Shown here piece by piece: positions 1-8,585 of a DNA stretch of 64,000 nucleotides. Positions within the stretch are counted from its first letter, which is position 1. Each line of letters opens with the position of its first letter. The notes under the pieces are model-generated. The model had not been told where the DNA came from. It searched no databases and was given only the letters and a program-made list of their open reading frames with translations. The stretch spans positions 17,163 through 81,162 of the forward strand of contig CAZUON010000011.1 of assembly GCA_964621345.1 (NCBI GenBank), in the 5' to 3' direction. Position numbers and translations under genes: made by a program. This DNA is from Glaciecola sp964621345. GTDB taxonomy: Bacteria > Pseudomonadota > Gammaproteobacteria > Enterobacterales > Alteromonadaceae.

Positions 1-457
1 TTGACGCAACAGTAGCGTAATTCGCCGTTGTGTCGTGCTGAATTCCTAACCAATATGAGCCCGCACTTAGTATTTCCGACAAACCACCTAAGGTTATATC
101 AAAGAAACCGCTGCCAAGACTATTTGCAGTTAACGTTCCAACTGCTGAATATGCAAATAATAAGTTTCCTGAGTTGAAGACAGGATCGTTATCGTATACC
201 CAAACATTCGAAGAATTATAATCGGATTGGCCGCCATAGAGATTCGCTGTCCATGAAATGGAGGTAATTTCACTATCAGCAGAGATCACAAAATCATCAA
301 ATATTGTCCATGTACCATTACAGATTCCACTTGTTTCCGCACATCTGCCAGAGTCTTCGGTTGCGACCCCATTGTCGTAAAGTAAAGCAGCATTCGCTAA
401 GCTACTAAGCATAATTATGATGGCAGTTATAGTGCCTTTGAGCATGATATTCTTCAT
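1..457 (-). CDS. Secreted protein, 3' end missing; possible PEP-CTERM-type exported protein
   Basis: This frame stays open from an ATG at 457 to the window edge, giving 152 residues without a stop, so the C-terminus is lost. AAGGACA lies about 7 bases before the ATG. Residues 1-23 form a signal peptide (MKNIMLKG, hydrophobic IIIMLSSL, then ANA). The mature part begins LLYDNGVATEDSG and contains a Cys pair (RCAETSGIC). A beta-rich region follows with repeated Asn, Gly and Ser and motifs such as FDDFVISADSEITSISW. This layout resembles many PEP-CTERM surface proteins of marine gammaproteobacteria. The sorting tail that would prove it lies outside the window. No enzyme motif is visible and the function is unknown. 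Confidence 0.7.
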   Translation of the reverse strand, partial: MKNIMLKGTITAIIIMLSSLANAALLYDNGVATEDSGRCAETSGICNGTWTIFDDFVISADSEITSISWTANLYGGQSDYNSSNVWVYDNDPVFNSGNLLFAYSAVGTLTANSLGSGFFDITLGGLSEILSAGSYWLGIQHDTTANYATVAS

Positions 458-661
458 ATTATTTGTCCTTGAATTATTCCTAATATAGGATGGTGTGTGG
501 TCTAATGCGATACACTACCTTTCAAAGCAAATTTCACGCCGAAATAAATAAAACAATTAAATCAGCAAGTTAAATGAAATTAACGGCAATTAAAAAGTCG
601 GATCGTAAAGATTACTGACAGGGTCATAAAGCGATTAAGCGTCTTGACTCTAAATGTAAAC

Positions 662-685
662 GCCGATGCACAAACAAGCATCGGC
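662..685 (-). terminator. Putative terminator downstream of the aldolase gene
   Basis: GCCGATGC and GCATCGGC form a perfect 8-bp stem with an 8-base loop, about 20 bases past the stop codon of the aldolase gene. On the minus strand it is followed by GTTTACATTT, a poor U-tract, so termination may be partial. Confidence 0.45.
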
Positions 686-705
686 TTACATGTTCAATCA
701 AAGAA

Positions 706-1605
706 CTAGGTGGCAGAGGCGTCGTAAATACCTTGGATGGTAGCATCAAGTGTCGTATTGAATTCATCGTCAGACAATTGCGCGCTTAAACCTTCGGTTA
801 AGGCTCTCGAGAAACTGGCAATCATACCGTTGTTTTCGCTCAAACGCTGGTTTGCCTCGTCTCGTGCATAACCACCAGACAACGCGACTACTTTAAGTAC
901 GTTAGCATGGTCAATACACGCTTTATAAAAGTTTGCTTGCTCAGGTAAAGTCAGTTTGAGCATGACCTTTTGCTCCGGTGCTAAAGCATCTAAATGCGCA
1001 AGAATTTGTTCTTTCAATATCGCTTCAGCTTCGGCTTTTTCGGGGCTGTTAATATCTACTTCTGGTTCTATTATCGGTACTAAACCGGCAGCAAGGATTT
1101 GCTTACCTACTTCAAATTGCTGACTCACGACCGCTTTTACACCTTCAGCGTTTGCGAGTTTAATCACAGAGCGCATTTTCGTTCCAAACACATCTTGTGC
1201 ATTGGCTTTGGCGAGTAGCGCATCTAAGTCCGGCATTGGCTTCATTACCTGTGCGCCGTTTTCTTCGTCGGCTAGGCCTTTATCCACTTTTAAAAATGGC
1301 ACCACATGCTTCTCTTGCCACAAATAACGTGCAGATGATTTACCATCGATGTCTCTATCGAGAGTATTTTCAAACAAAATTGCGCCTAATACGCGTTTAC
1401 CGTCAAATGCTGGGCTTGTCACTATGCGAGAGCGCATGGCATGCACACAAGCGAACATTTCTTCGTCGTTGCTGTAAGCAGTTTCGTCCACACCATAAAG
1501 TTTAAGAGCTTTTGGCGTGCTGCCGCCACTTTGATCCAATGCGGCAATAAAACCTACTTCTTGCTCTACTTTTGCCAACATATCTTTTTGCGCTTGTGTG
1601 CTCAT
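706..1605 (-). CDS. fda: Fructose-bisphosphate aldolase, class I (299 aa)
   Basis: This enzyme cleaves fructose 1,6-bisphosphate to glyceraldehyde 3-phosphate and dihydroxyacetone phosphate, or the reverse, in the cytoplasm. The sequence matches the metal-independent Schiff-base aldolases of staphylococcal type: FIAALDQSGGSTPKAL at residues 19-34, VPFLKVDKGL at 102-111, EPEVDIN at 180-186 with the catalytic Glu180, and MLKLTLP at 215-221 with Lys217 as likely Schiff-base lysine. Its length is typical. GAGGACTTACGGGAA precedes the ATG. It is the last gene of the tkt-epd-pgk-fda run, about 110 bases after pgk, in the place where E. coli has the class II enzyme FbaA. The assignment is firm. Confidence 0.95.
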   Translation of the reverse strand: MSTQAQKDMLAKVEQEVGFIAALDQSGGSTPKALKLYGVDETAYSNDEEMFACVHAMRSRIVTSPAFDGKRVLGAILFENTLDRDIDGKSSARYLWQEKHVVPFLKVDKGLADEENGAQVMKPMPDLDALLAKANAQDVFGTKMRSVIKLANAEGVKAVVSQQFEVGKQILAAGLVPIIEPEVDINSPEKAEAEAILKEQILAHLDALAPEQKVMLKLTLPEQANFYKACIDHANVLKVVALSGGYARDEANQRLSENNGMIASFSRALTEGLSAQLSDDEFNTTLDATIQGIYDASAT

Positions 1606-1715
1606 TTCCCGTAAGTCCTCGTCTTAAAGTGTTTATCAGTGTTGATTATCAAAAAACTGGTCATCAACTCACGTCATCAAACGGCGACCTGTTATGCTCA
1701 CCGTTTACTGCCTAT

Positions 1716-2891
1716 TTAATCTCTGTCTAATATTGCCACAGCCGGGAGTTCTTTTCCCTCTAAAAATTCTAAAAATGCACCGCCTCCAGTAGAAATATAC
1801 GAAACTTTATCAGCAATATCGTATTTATCTACCGCCGCTAAGGTGTCTCCACCGCCAGCAATTGAAAACGCATCACTTTGTGCAATCGCCTTTGCAATAG
1901 CCTTTGTGCCTTCACCAAACTGGTCAAATTCAAATACGCCAACAGGGCCATTCCATACAATGGTGCCAGCATTTTTTAAGATATCAGACAAGTAAGCTGC
2001 GGTGTCAGGACCGATATCAAAAATCATGTCGCCATCATTTACGGCATCCACCGCTTTGATGGTTGCAGGGGTTGTTTCTGAAAACTCGCTGCCAACAACT
2101 ACATCAGTGGGAATAGGAATTTCGCCACCATTTTGTTTAGCTAAATCGGTTAAACGTTTTGCTTCATCAATCAGGCTTTCTTCAACCAACGACTTTCCAA
2201 CCCCATGTCCTTGCGCGGCAATAAAGGTATTAGCAATACCGCCGCCCACAATAAGCTGGTCAACTTTATCAGCTAAAGACGATAACACGCTTAGCTTAGT
2301 CGAGACTTTAGAACCACCCACAATCGCCACCATAGGACGCTTGGGGTTATCAAGTGCCTTACCTAAAGCGCTTAACTCTGCATCCAACAATGGACCGGCA
2401 TAGGCCTCTTTTGCAAACTTAGCCACACCGTGAGTACTCGCCTGAGCACGGTGCGCAGTGCCAAAAGCATCCATTACAAATACATCACACAATGCGGCAT
2501 ACTGCTTGGCGAGTGCTTCATCGTTGTTCTTTTCGCCTTTATTGAAGCGTACATTTTCTAATAGGGTGACTTCGCCTACTGGTGCCGTTACTGACGGCGT
2601 ATCTAAATAGTGCGTGATGAAGTTCACATTTACATCTAAGTGCTCAGATAAATAGTCGGCAATAGGTTTTAGTGAAAACTCTGGGGCATTAACGCCTTCC
2701 GTGGGGCGACCTAGATGAGACATCAACAATACCGCAGCGCCTTGCTCTAAAGCCTTTTTAATAGTAGGAATGGATGCTCTTAATCGTGCATCTGAGCTTA
2801 TACTGCCGTCTTTTACAGGCACATTTAGGTCTTGTCTAATTAATACTCGTTTGTTGCTTAAATCAGCTTGAGTCATGGCTTTAATTGGCAT
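1716..2891 (-). CDS. pgk: Phosphoglycerate kinase (391 aa)
   Basis: It transfers phosphate between 1,3-bisphosphoglycerate and ADP in glycolysis and gluconeogenesis, in the cytosol. The N-terminal domain carries the substrate-binding RQDLNVP (residues 19-25) and SHLGRP (58-63). The C-terminal nucleotide domain includes WNGPVGVFE and the glycine-rich IAGGGDTLAAV. The start was set at the ATG at 2891 because AAGGAG lies 7 bases before it and the protein then begins MPIKAMTQADL, as in relatives. An upstream in-frame GTG would add eight residues but has no ribosome-binding site. It lies between epd and the aldolase gene on the same strand and is probably transcribed with them. Confidence 0.97.
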   Translation of the reverse strand: MPIKAMTQADLSNKRVLIRQDLNVPVKDGSISSDARLRASIPTIKKALEQGAAVLLMSHLGRPTEGVNAPEFSLKPIADYLSEHLDVNVNFITHYLDTPSVTAPVGEVTLLENVRFNKGEKNNDEALAKQYAALCDVFVMDAFGTAHRAQASTHGVAKFAKEAYAGPLLDAELSALGKALDNPKRPMVAIVGGSKVSTKLSVLSSLADKVDQLIVGGGIANTFIAAQGHGVGKSLVEESLIDEAKRLTDLAKQNGGEIPIPTDVVVGSEFSETTPATIKAVDAVNDGDMIFDIGPDTAAYLSDILKNAGTIVWNGPVGVFEFDQFGEGTKAIAKAIAQSDAFSIAGGGDTLAAVDKYDIADKVSYISTGGGAFLEFLEGKELPAVAILDRD

Positions 2892-2978
2892 TGAATACTC
2901 CTTTTTAGTTTTCACTAGGCCACTTAGCCTGTTTTAATCGATTTCCTGTTAGGGAAATTACTCTTGTTCTTAATGCTG

Positions 2979-4010
2979 CTAGTCGCTGTAACCTACTTTA
3001 TGCATCCACAAAGCGGTATCTATCATACGGTTTGCGAACCCCCATTCATTGTCACACCACACCAAAGTTTTCACTAATTGCTTATGACTAACACGGGTTT
3101 GCGTGCCATCAACAATGCAAGAGTGTGGATCATGGTTAAAATCAACCGAGACTAAAGGCTCTTCGGTGTAATCAATAATACTGGGCGGAAAATCAACCGA
3201 TGCATGGGCTAGTATGTGATTAACCTCACTTACGGTGACTTTATCTCTTAAGGTAACGCTTAAATCCATTGCGGTAACATTGATAGTGGGTACTCGCACC
3301 GCAATGGCTTCGAACTTACCTGCAAACTTTGGCAATATGCGCTCAATACCACGCGCTAACTTAGTATCTACTGGGATAATCGACTGACTTGCCGCACGAG
3401 TACGGCGTAAGTCAGGATGATACGCATCAATGACTTGCTGGTCATGCATGGATGAATGAATAGTGGTAATGGTGCCGCTTTCGACCCCAAAGGCTTGGTC
3501 TAGGGCCTGAATCACCGGTACAATACAGTTTGTTGTGCAAGACCCATTGGAGACTATTTGGTGCTCAGTATTGAGGGCTTGATGGTTCACGCCATAAATA
3601 ATGGTAATGTCCATATCTTGGCCACAAGGTTGGGCAAATAGGACTTTTTTTGTACCTTGCTCAATATGCACTTTAGCATCCTCGGCACTGTCATAAATAC
3701 CGGTACACTCAAGCACAATATCAACCTGATGCGCAGCCCAGTCAATATCTTCTAAGCGCTTGTGGTGCAGTAGAGCAATTTCGTCTTGGTTAACAATCAG
3801 GTGATCAGTATCACCCGATTGCATATGCGTGACTTTATAGCGAAAGCGTCCGTGTGTACTGTCATACTGCAGCAAATGCGCCATCGCTTCAGGCTCCGCA
3901 ATTTCATTTATTACGCTAACCTGAATCCGGTCTCTAAAGCCATTCTCGTATAAAGCACGCAACACACTACGGCCTATGCGGCCAAACCCATTAATGCCTA
4001 CACGAAGCAC
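2979..4010 (-). CDS. epd: Erythrose-4-phosphate dehydrogenase (GapB/Epd family, 343 aa)
   Basis: It is predicted to oxidise erythrose 4-phosphate to 4-phosphoerythronate with NAD, a step toward pyridoxal phosphate. The Rossmann motif NGFGRIGR (residues 7-14), the catalytic-loop SNGSCTTNC with Cys158, and His185 in TIHSSMHDQQ place it in the GAPDH superfamily. SSMHDQQVIDAYH and the position directly upstream of pgk and downstream of tkt favour Epd over glycolytic GapA. The only start near the Rossmann fold is a GTG at 4010, with AAGG about 10 bases upstream. Genuine GAPDH activity cannot be excluded from sequence alone, but neighbourhood and motifs agree with epd. Confidence 0.88.
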   Translation of the reverse strand: MLRVGINGFGRIGRSVLRALYENGFRDRIQVSVINEIAEPEAMAHLLQYDSTHGRFRYKVTHMQSGDTDHLIVNQDEIALLHHKRLEDIDWAAHQVDIVLECTGIYDSAEDAKVHIEQGTKKVLFAQPCGQDMDITIIYGVNHQALNTEHQIVSNGSCTTNCIVPVIQALDQAFGVESGTITTIHSSMHDQQVIDAYHPDLRRTRAASQSIIPVDTKLARGIERILPKFAGKFEAIAVRVPTINVTAMDLSVTLRDKVTVSEVNHILAHASVDFPPSIIDYTEEPLVSVDFNHDPHSCIVDGTQTRVSHKQLVKTLVWCDNEWGFANRMIDTALWMHKVGYSD

Positions 4011-4056
4011 ACGTACCTACCTTAAATTCAGAGTATAGGCACCGCTTGGCGGCACC

Positions 4057-6048
4057 CTACAAGTTTAGTGCGGCTTGCACCACTGCATCAGTAGTAATAT
4101 TGAAGTGCTCAAATAGATCACCAGCAGGTGCAGATTCACCAAAGGTGTCCATGCCCACTATCGCGCCGTTTAAGCCTACATATTTATACCAGCTGTCTTT
4201 TGACAATGCTTCTACCGCAACACGTTTGCTAATGTTAGCAGGTAACACTTGCTCTTTATAGCTTGCAGATTGTCTATCAAATACATCGGTAGAGGGCATT
4301 GATACGACTCTAACCGCTTTGCCTTGTTCACTGAGTTGCTCAGCCGCCGCCACCGCAAGGTGAACTTCAGAGCCGCTAGCAATTAAGATAAGGTCTGGAG
4401 TAGCGTCGCTATCAACAAGTACATAAGCGCCGCGTTCAGCATCGGTTAGTTGCTGCGCATCTCTTGGTTGCTGTGGCAGACCTTGACGCGTAAAAATAAG
4501 CGTTGTTGGACCGTCACTACGTTCAATTGCCGCTTTCCAAGCAATAGCCGATTCTACTTGGTCACAAGGGCGCCAGTTGTCAAGATTAGGGGTTGAACGC
4601 AGGGCAACAAGTTGTTCAACCGGTTGGTGGGTTGGGCCATCTTCACCCAAACCAATTGAATCATGGGTATACACAAAAATAGCGGGTTGTTTCATTATTG
4701 CAGCCATACGTACTGCGTTTCGTGCATATTCCATGAACATTAAGAAGGTTGCGCCGTAGGCTTTAAAGCCACCATACAAAGTAATGCCGTTCATCATGGC
4801 CGACATGGCAAACTCACGTACACCATAATAAATGTAGTTTCCGCTTGCGTCGTTATCGCTTACGCCTTTAGAGCCATTCCATATAGTTAGGTTTGAACCT
4901 GCCAAATCCGCAGAACCACCTAACAGCTCCGGCAACATTGGGCCATATGCATTCAAAGTATTCTGTGACGCTTTACGCGTAGCAATGTTTTGCGGATTTT
5001 GCTGTAGGGCGTGAATGTATTTTGTTACGTCTTTGTGCCAGTTGCTTGGCAAAACATTAGTTTTTCTGCGGATAAACTCTTGTGCCAGTTCAGGATGTGC
5101 CTGCTGATATTGCGCAAAGGTTTGCTGCCAATCCGATTCGGCTTTTGCGCCTTTATCTTTCGCATCCCATCCAGCATAAATGCTTTGTGGTATTTCAAAA
5201 GGACCATGAGACCAACCAAGAGCTTCCCGGGTGAGAGCAATTTCGTCCTCGCCTAGTGGTGCACCGTGGCAATCTTCTTTACCTTGTTTATTCGGCGAAC
5301 CAAAACCGATGGTGGTTTTGCAGCAAATTAAAGTCGGTTTATCGCCTTGAGCTTTAGCTTGTTTTACAGCTTCTGCGATTTGTTCAGGGTTATGGCCATC
5401 AACATCAGCAATAACATGCCAGCCATAGGCTTCAAAACGTTTCGGCGTATCGTCGCTAAACCAGCCTTCAACTTCGCCATCGATGGAGATGCCGTTGTCA
5501 TCCCAAAACGCAATTAACTTACCTAAGCCAAGCGTGCCAGCGAGGGAGCAACTTTCATGAGAGATGCCTTCCATCATACAACCGTCGCCTAAAAAGGCGT
5601 AAGTGTAGTGGTCAACAATGTCAAAGTTGTCGCGGTTAAACTGCGCGGCAAGTACTTTTTCTGCTAGCGCCATACCTACTGCATTAGCAATCCCCTGCCC
5701 TAGCGGGCCTGTGGTAGTTTCTACGCCTGGCGCATAACCATATTCAGGATGCCCAGGTGTTTTTGAATGTAATTGTCTGAAGTTTTTAAGCTCCTCAATA
5801 GGTAACTCATAACCGGTGAGGTGCAAAAGTGAATACAACAGCATAGAGCCGTGGCCATTTGAGAGAATGAAACGGTCACGGTTGGCCCAATTTGGATTGT
5901 TAGGATTGTGCGATAAAAAGTCGCACCACAAGACCTGTGCAATATCGGCCATTCCCATAGGCGCACCTGGGTGGCCAGACTTTGCTTGTTGGACAGCGTC
6001 CATACTTAAGGCTCTTATTGCATTAGCGAGCTCGCGGCGTGTTGACAT
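4057..6048 (-). CDS. tkt: Transketolase (663 aa)
   Basis: This thiamine-diphosphate enzyme moves two-carbon units between sugar phosphates in the non-oxidative pentose-phosphate pathway and produces the erythrose 4-phosphate used by the next gene, epd. Visible are SGHPGAPMGMADIA with His26, SNGHGSML with His66, His100 in the substrate channel, and the ThDP/Mg motif GDGCMMEGISHE from residue 154. The central pyrimidine-binding domain (GITLYGGFKAYGATF, HDSIGLGEDGPTHQP) and C-terminal domain are complete. Length equals E. coli TktA. GAAGGAG sits 6 bases before the ATG. It is first of four minus-strand genes and starts in the long divergent region shared with metK. Confidence 0.97.
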   Translation of the reverse strand: MSTRRELANAIRALSMDAVQQAKSGHPGAPMGMADIAQVLWCDFLSHNPNNPNWANRDRFILSNGHGSMLLYSLLHLTGYELPIEELKNFRQLHSKTPGHPEYGYAPGVETTTGPLGQGIANAVGMALAEKVLAAQFNRDNFDIVDHYTYAFLGDGCMMEGISHESCSLAGTLGLGKLIAFWDDNGISIDGEVEGWFSDDTPKRFEAYGWHVIADVDGHNPEQIAEAVKQAKAQGDKPTLICCKTTIGFGSPNKQGKEDCHGAPLGEDEIALTREALGWSHGPFEIPQSIYAGWDAKDKGAKAESDWQQTFAQYQQAHPELAQEFIRRKTNVLPSNWHKDVTKYIHALQQNPQNIATRKASQNTLNAYGPMLPELLGGSADLAGSNLTIWNGSKGVSDNDASGNYIYYGVREFAMSAMMNGITLYGGFKAYGATFLMFMEYARNAVRMAAIMKQPAIFVYTHDSIGLGEDGPTHQPVEQLVALRSTPNLDNWRPCDQVESAIAWKAAIERSDGPTTLIFTRQGLPQQPRDAQQLTDAERGAYVLVDSDATPDLILIASGSEVHLAVAAAEQLSEQGKAVRVVSMPSTDVFDRQSASYKEQVLPANISKRVAVEALSKDSWYKYVGLNGAIVGMDTFGESAPAGDLFEHFNITTDAVVQAALNL

Positions 6049-6442
6049 GTAATCTCCTTCAAATAACCAAATTTGGCTTAAGTCTCTTTTTAAGGTCGAC
6101 CATTGTGGCGTAGCCTTATAGCTACTTCAATCATTAATTAACACTTTTGATTTGTTTTTTTTAATCGTGAAAGTAGCGGCCATCGCTAGGCTCTACTTCG
6201 CCTTTTTAATGAAAAAAGTGATCTACATCAGCCGCTAAAATGGTACTAACATCAAATTCAAATAGACTTTTAGACGTCTAGACGGAAATGTATTATACTC
6301 AATGTATTAGGCATGGCAATCGCTGTTAATATCATTATCGCCAAACTGAGTGATGTCGACGCCAGCAAAGAACACAACAAAATAAGCACCTTGAGCGCTT
6401 TTTTTGCATTGTACGATTAAAATTTATGAATCAGGATATTAA
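6049..6442. other. Divergent intergenic region between tkt and metK
   Basis: This 394-base stretch must hold the promoters of both tkt (minus) and metK (plus). I see the MetJ operator at 6264-6287 for metK. On the minus strand a weak CRP-like element (GCTGATGTAGATCACT, 6217-6232) lies upstream of tkt. A T-rich run occurs at 6158-6169. I find no ORF with a ribosome-binding site and no riboswitch I can name. Confidence 0.6.
6264..6299 (+). promoter_or_regulatory. MetJ operator (three tandem met boxes) overlapping the metK promoter
   Basis: Three contiguous 8-mers match the met-box consensus AGACGTCT: AGACTTTT (6264-6271, 6/8), AGACGTCT (6272-6279, 8/8) and AGACGGAA (6280-6287, 5/8). A possible -10, TATACT, follows at 6294-6299, and TAGACG at 6271-6276 could be the -35 with 17-base spacing, so bound MetJ would cover the promoter. 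MetJ with its corepressor SAM is known to repress metK in enterobacteria. Operator function here is inferred from the sequence. Confidence 0.85.
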
Positions 6443-7594
6443 ATGACTGCACGTTTATTTACTTCAGAGTCAGTATCAGAAGGTCACCCAGACAAAATTG
6501 CTGACCAAATCTCGGATGCTGTGCTTGATGCAATACTTAAAGAAGACCCCAAAGCCAGAGTTGCCTGTGAGACCTTTGTGAAAACCGGTATGGTTTTAGT
6601 GGGGGGCGAAATCAACACCACCGCTTGGGTCGACATTGAAGAGATTACACGCGAAACGGTGAAAAACATCGGCTATACCCATTCTGACATGGGTTTTGAC
6701 GGTGAGTCTTGTGCAGTATTAAACGCGATTGGTAAACAATCAACACACATCGCACAAGGCGTAGACCGTGGCAGTCCAGAAGAGCAAGGCGCTGGTGATC
6801 AGGGTTTAATGTTTGGCTATGCAAACAACGAAACAGACGTGTTAATGCCCGCACCAATTACATACTCACATCGTTTAGTGCAAAAGCAAGCCGAACTTAG
6901 AAAAAGTGGTCAGCTATCTTGGTTACGCCCTGATGCCAAATCTCAGGTCACCTTTGTATACGAAAATAATAAGCCTGTCGCCATTGATGCCGTTGTTTTA
7001 TCTACTCAACACTGCGACAGTGTAGACAACTCAACCATACGCGAAGCGGTTATGGAGGAAATCATTAAACCGGTGCTACCTCGCGAATGGTTAACTGCAA
7101 AGACCCAATATCACATTAACCCTACCGGTCGCTTCGTGATTGGCGGACCTATGGGTGACTGTGGCTTAACGGGTCGTAAAATCATTGTCGATACTTATGG
7201 CGGTATGGCCCGTCATGGTGGTGGTGCGTTCTCGGGTAAAGATCCATCAAAAGTGGATCGCAGCGCCGCTTATGCAACGCGCTATGTTGCTAAAAATATT
7301 GTTGCTGCAGGCTTAGCACAACGCTGCGAAATTCAAGTATCTTATGCCATTGGGGTCGCTGAACCGACCTCAATTAACATTGAGACCTTCGGAACAGGTA
7401 AGGTGAGCGAGCAAGTACTTATAGAGCTGGTGAAACGCCATTTTGATTTACGCCCCTATGGCTTAATTAAAATGCTTGATTTAGAGCGCAGTATCTATGC
7501 ACCCACTGCAGCCTACGGTCATTTTGGTCGCGAAGAATTCCCTTGGGAGAAAACCGACAAGGCGACTATATTGAGGGAAGACGCTCAGTTATAA
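6443..7594 (+). CDS. metK: S-adenosylmethionine synthetase (383 aa)
   Basis: It makes S-adenosylmethionine from methionine and ATP, the methyl donor of the cell and the corepressor of MetJ. Family motifs are all present: GHPDKIADQISDAVLD with His15, GAGDQG at 116-121, and HGGGAFSGKD from His258, the phosphate-binding P-loop. Length agrees with the E. coli enzyme (384 aa). AGGA precedes the ATG by eight bases. The long leader carries a MetJ operator, giving feedback by its own product. It is transcribed away from tkt and followed by the loiP-like protease gene on the same strand, as these genes cluster in E. coli. Confidence 0.98.
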   Translation: MTARLFTSESVSEGHPDKIADQISDAVLDAILKEDPKARVACETFVKTGMVLVGGEINTTAWVDIEEITRETVKNIGYTHSDMGFDGESCAVLNAIGKQSTHIAQGVDRGSPEEQGAGDQGLMFGYANNETDVLMPAPITYSHRLVQKQAELRKSGQLSWLRPDAKSQVTFVYENNKPVAIDAVVLSTQHCDSVDNSTIREAVMEEIIKPVLPREWLTAKTQYHINPTGRFVIGGPMGDCGLTGRKIIVDTYGGMARHGGGAFSGKDPSKVDRSAAYATRYVAKNIVAAGLAQRCEIQVSYAIGVAEPTSINIETFGTGKVSEQVLIELVKRHFDLRPYGLIKMLDLERSIYAPTAAYGHFGREEFPWEKTDKATILREDAQL

Positions 7595-7688
7595 TTATTA
7601 GACTTTAAATGCGCTTGTTAGCTTATTTTGCTGAATATCGACGCCAGCATACCATTACTGCAAGCGCACTTTATCATAGGATGATTAT

Positions 7689-8486
7689 ATGAAATTAAGC
7701 TTTCAAAGGGCCCTCGCCTCCGTTTTTGCCATTTCCTTTCTAAGTGCTTGCGCTACCTCACCCACCGGCCGCAGCCAAGTATTGCTTTATTCAGACGACC
7801 AACTCGCCCAATCAGGCGTGCAAGCGTTTGCTGGAATGAAACAAGAAACTCCCATTTCTAAAGCTCCCGTAACAAATGAGTTTGTGCAATGCATTGCACA
7901 AAACATTATTTTACAGCTTGACAAGCAAGCTGACCCAGACGACTGGGAAGTAGTCGTATTTGAATCTGAACAAGTCAATGCCTTTGCTCTGCCCGGCAAA
8001 AAGATAGGCGTATACACCGGTTTATTAGAAGTGGCAGTAAATCAGCATCAGGTTGCTACCGTAATTGGGCATGAAGTCGGCCATGTGCTCGCACAACACG
8101 GTAATGAACGCATGAGCCATTCTACATTAATCGGAGTGAGTCAAGAGGCGGTAAACCAAGCGCTGCAAATTGGCAATGTTGAAGAGGCTCCGGTAATAAT
8201 GTCGGCGCTAGGATTAGGGGCACAATATGGCGTATCTCTGCCCTTTAGTCGCTTACACGAAAGCGAAGCAGATATTATAGGTTTAGATTTAATGTCTAGA
8301 GCTGGGTTTGATCCGCGCGAATCAGTAGAGTTGTGGAAGAATATGAATAAGGCGAGCGGAGGAAGTCAGCCGCTCGAATTGTTATCTACGCATCCTGCGC
8401 CTGCCAGTCGAATAGAAAATTTATCGAAGAATATGCCCAGTGCGCTCGCAGCCTTTAAAAAAGTTGATAACAAACCAAGCTGCTAG
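7689..8486 (+). CDS. loiP: M48-family metalloprotease lipoprotein, LoiP/YcaL-like (265 aa)
   Basis: This is a zinc protease anchored in the envelope, probably at the inner face of the outer membrane, and likely active in protein quality control. Residues 1-21 form a lipoprotein signal ending in LSAC, with Cys21 the lipidation site. The zinc motif is HEVGHVLAQH (His128, Glu129, His132) and the downstream third ligand lies in HESEAD (from His190). It is shorter than BepA and lacks TPRs, so the LoiP/YcaL branch fits best. E. coli loiP also lies close to tktA, which supports orthology, but the exact subfamily was not tested. A strong terminator follows. Confidence 0.82.
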   Translation: MKLSFQRALASVFAISFLSACATSPTGRSQVLLYSDDQLAQSGVQAFAGMKQETPISKAPVTNEFVQCIAQNIILQLDKQADPDDWEVVVFESEQVNAFALPGKKIGVYTGLLEVAVNQHQVATVIGHEVGHVLAQHGNERMSHSTLIGVSQEAVNQALQIGNVEEAPVIMSALGLGAQYGVSLPFSRLHESEADIIGLDLMSRAGFDPRESVELWKNMNKASGGSQPLELLSTHPAPASRIENLSKNMPSALAAFKKVDNKPSC

Positions 8487-8503
8487 CACGAGAGGAATAA
8501 AGG

Positions 8504-8534
8504 AAAAAAACCAGTGACGAGCACTGGTTTTTTT
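8504..8534. terminator. Bidirectional rho-independent terminator between the loiP-like gene and mscS
   Basis: AAAAAAACCAGTG (8504-8516) pairs perfectly with CACTGGTTTTTTT (8522-8534) around a 5-base loop. The stem is flanked by seven A and seven T, so it can end transcription from both converging genes. Confidence 0.9.
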
Positions 8535-8585
8535 AGTTCTGATTTTCGCTCAATTTAGCTTAGCGAAAAGCGCATACAGCACCGT

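Noticed and set aside
5011..5256. 81-codon open frame antisense to tkt
   Set aside because: Shadow of the transketolase gene. No Shine-Dalgarno or known motif.
6217..6232. CRP-like site upstream of tkt
   Set aside because: Only 3/5 and 4/5 matches in the half-sites. Mentioned in the intergenic note but not called as a feature.
6356..7649. Identical 12-mer TCGACGCCAGCA at 6356-6367 and 7638-7649, flanking metK
   Set aside because: Short direct repeat without flanking symmetry or further copies. Likely chance or an unrelated sequence.
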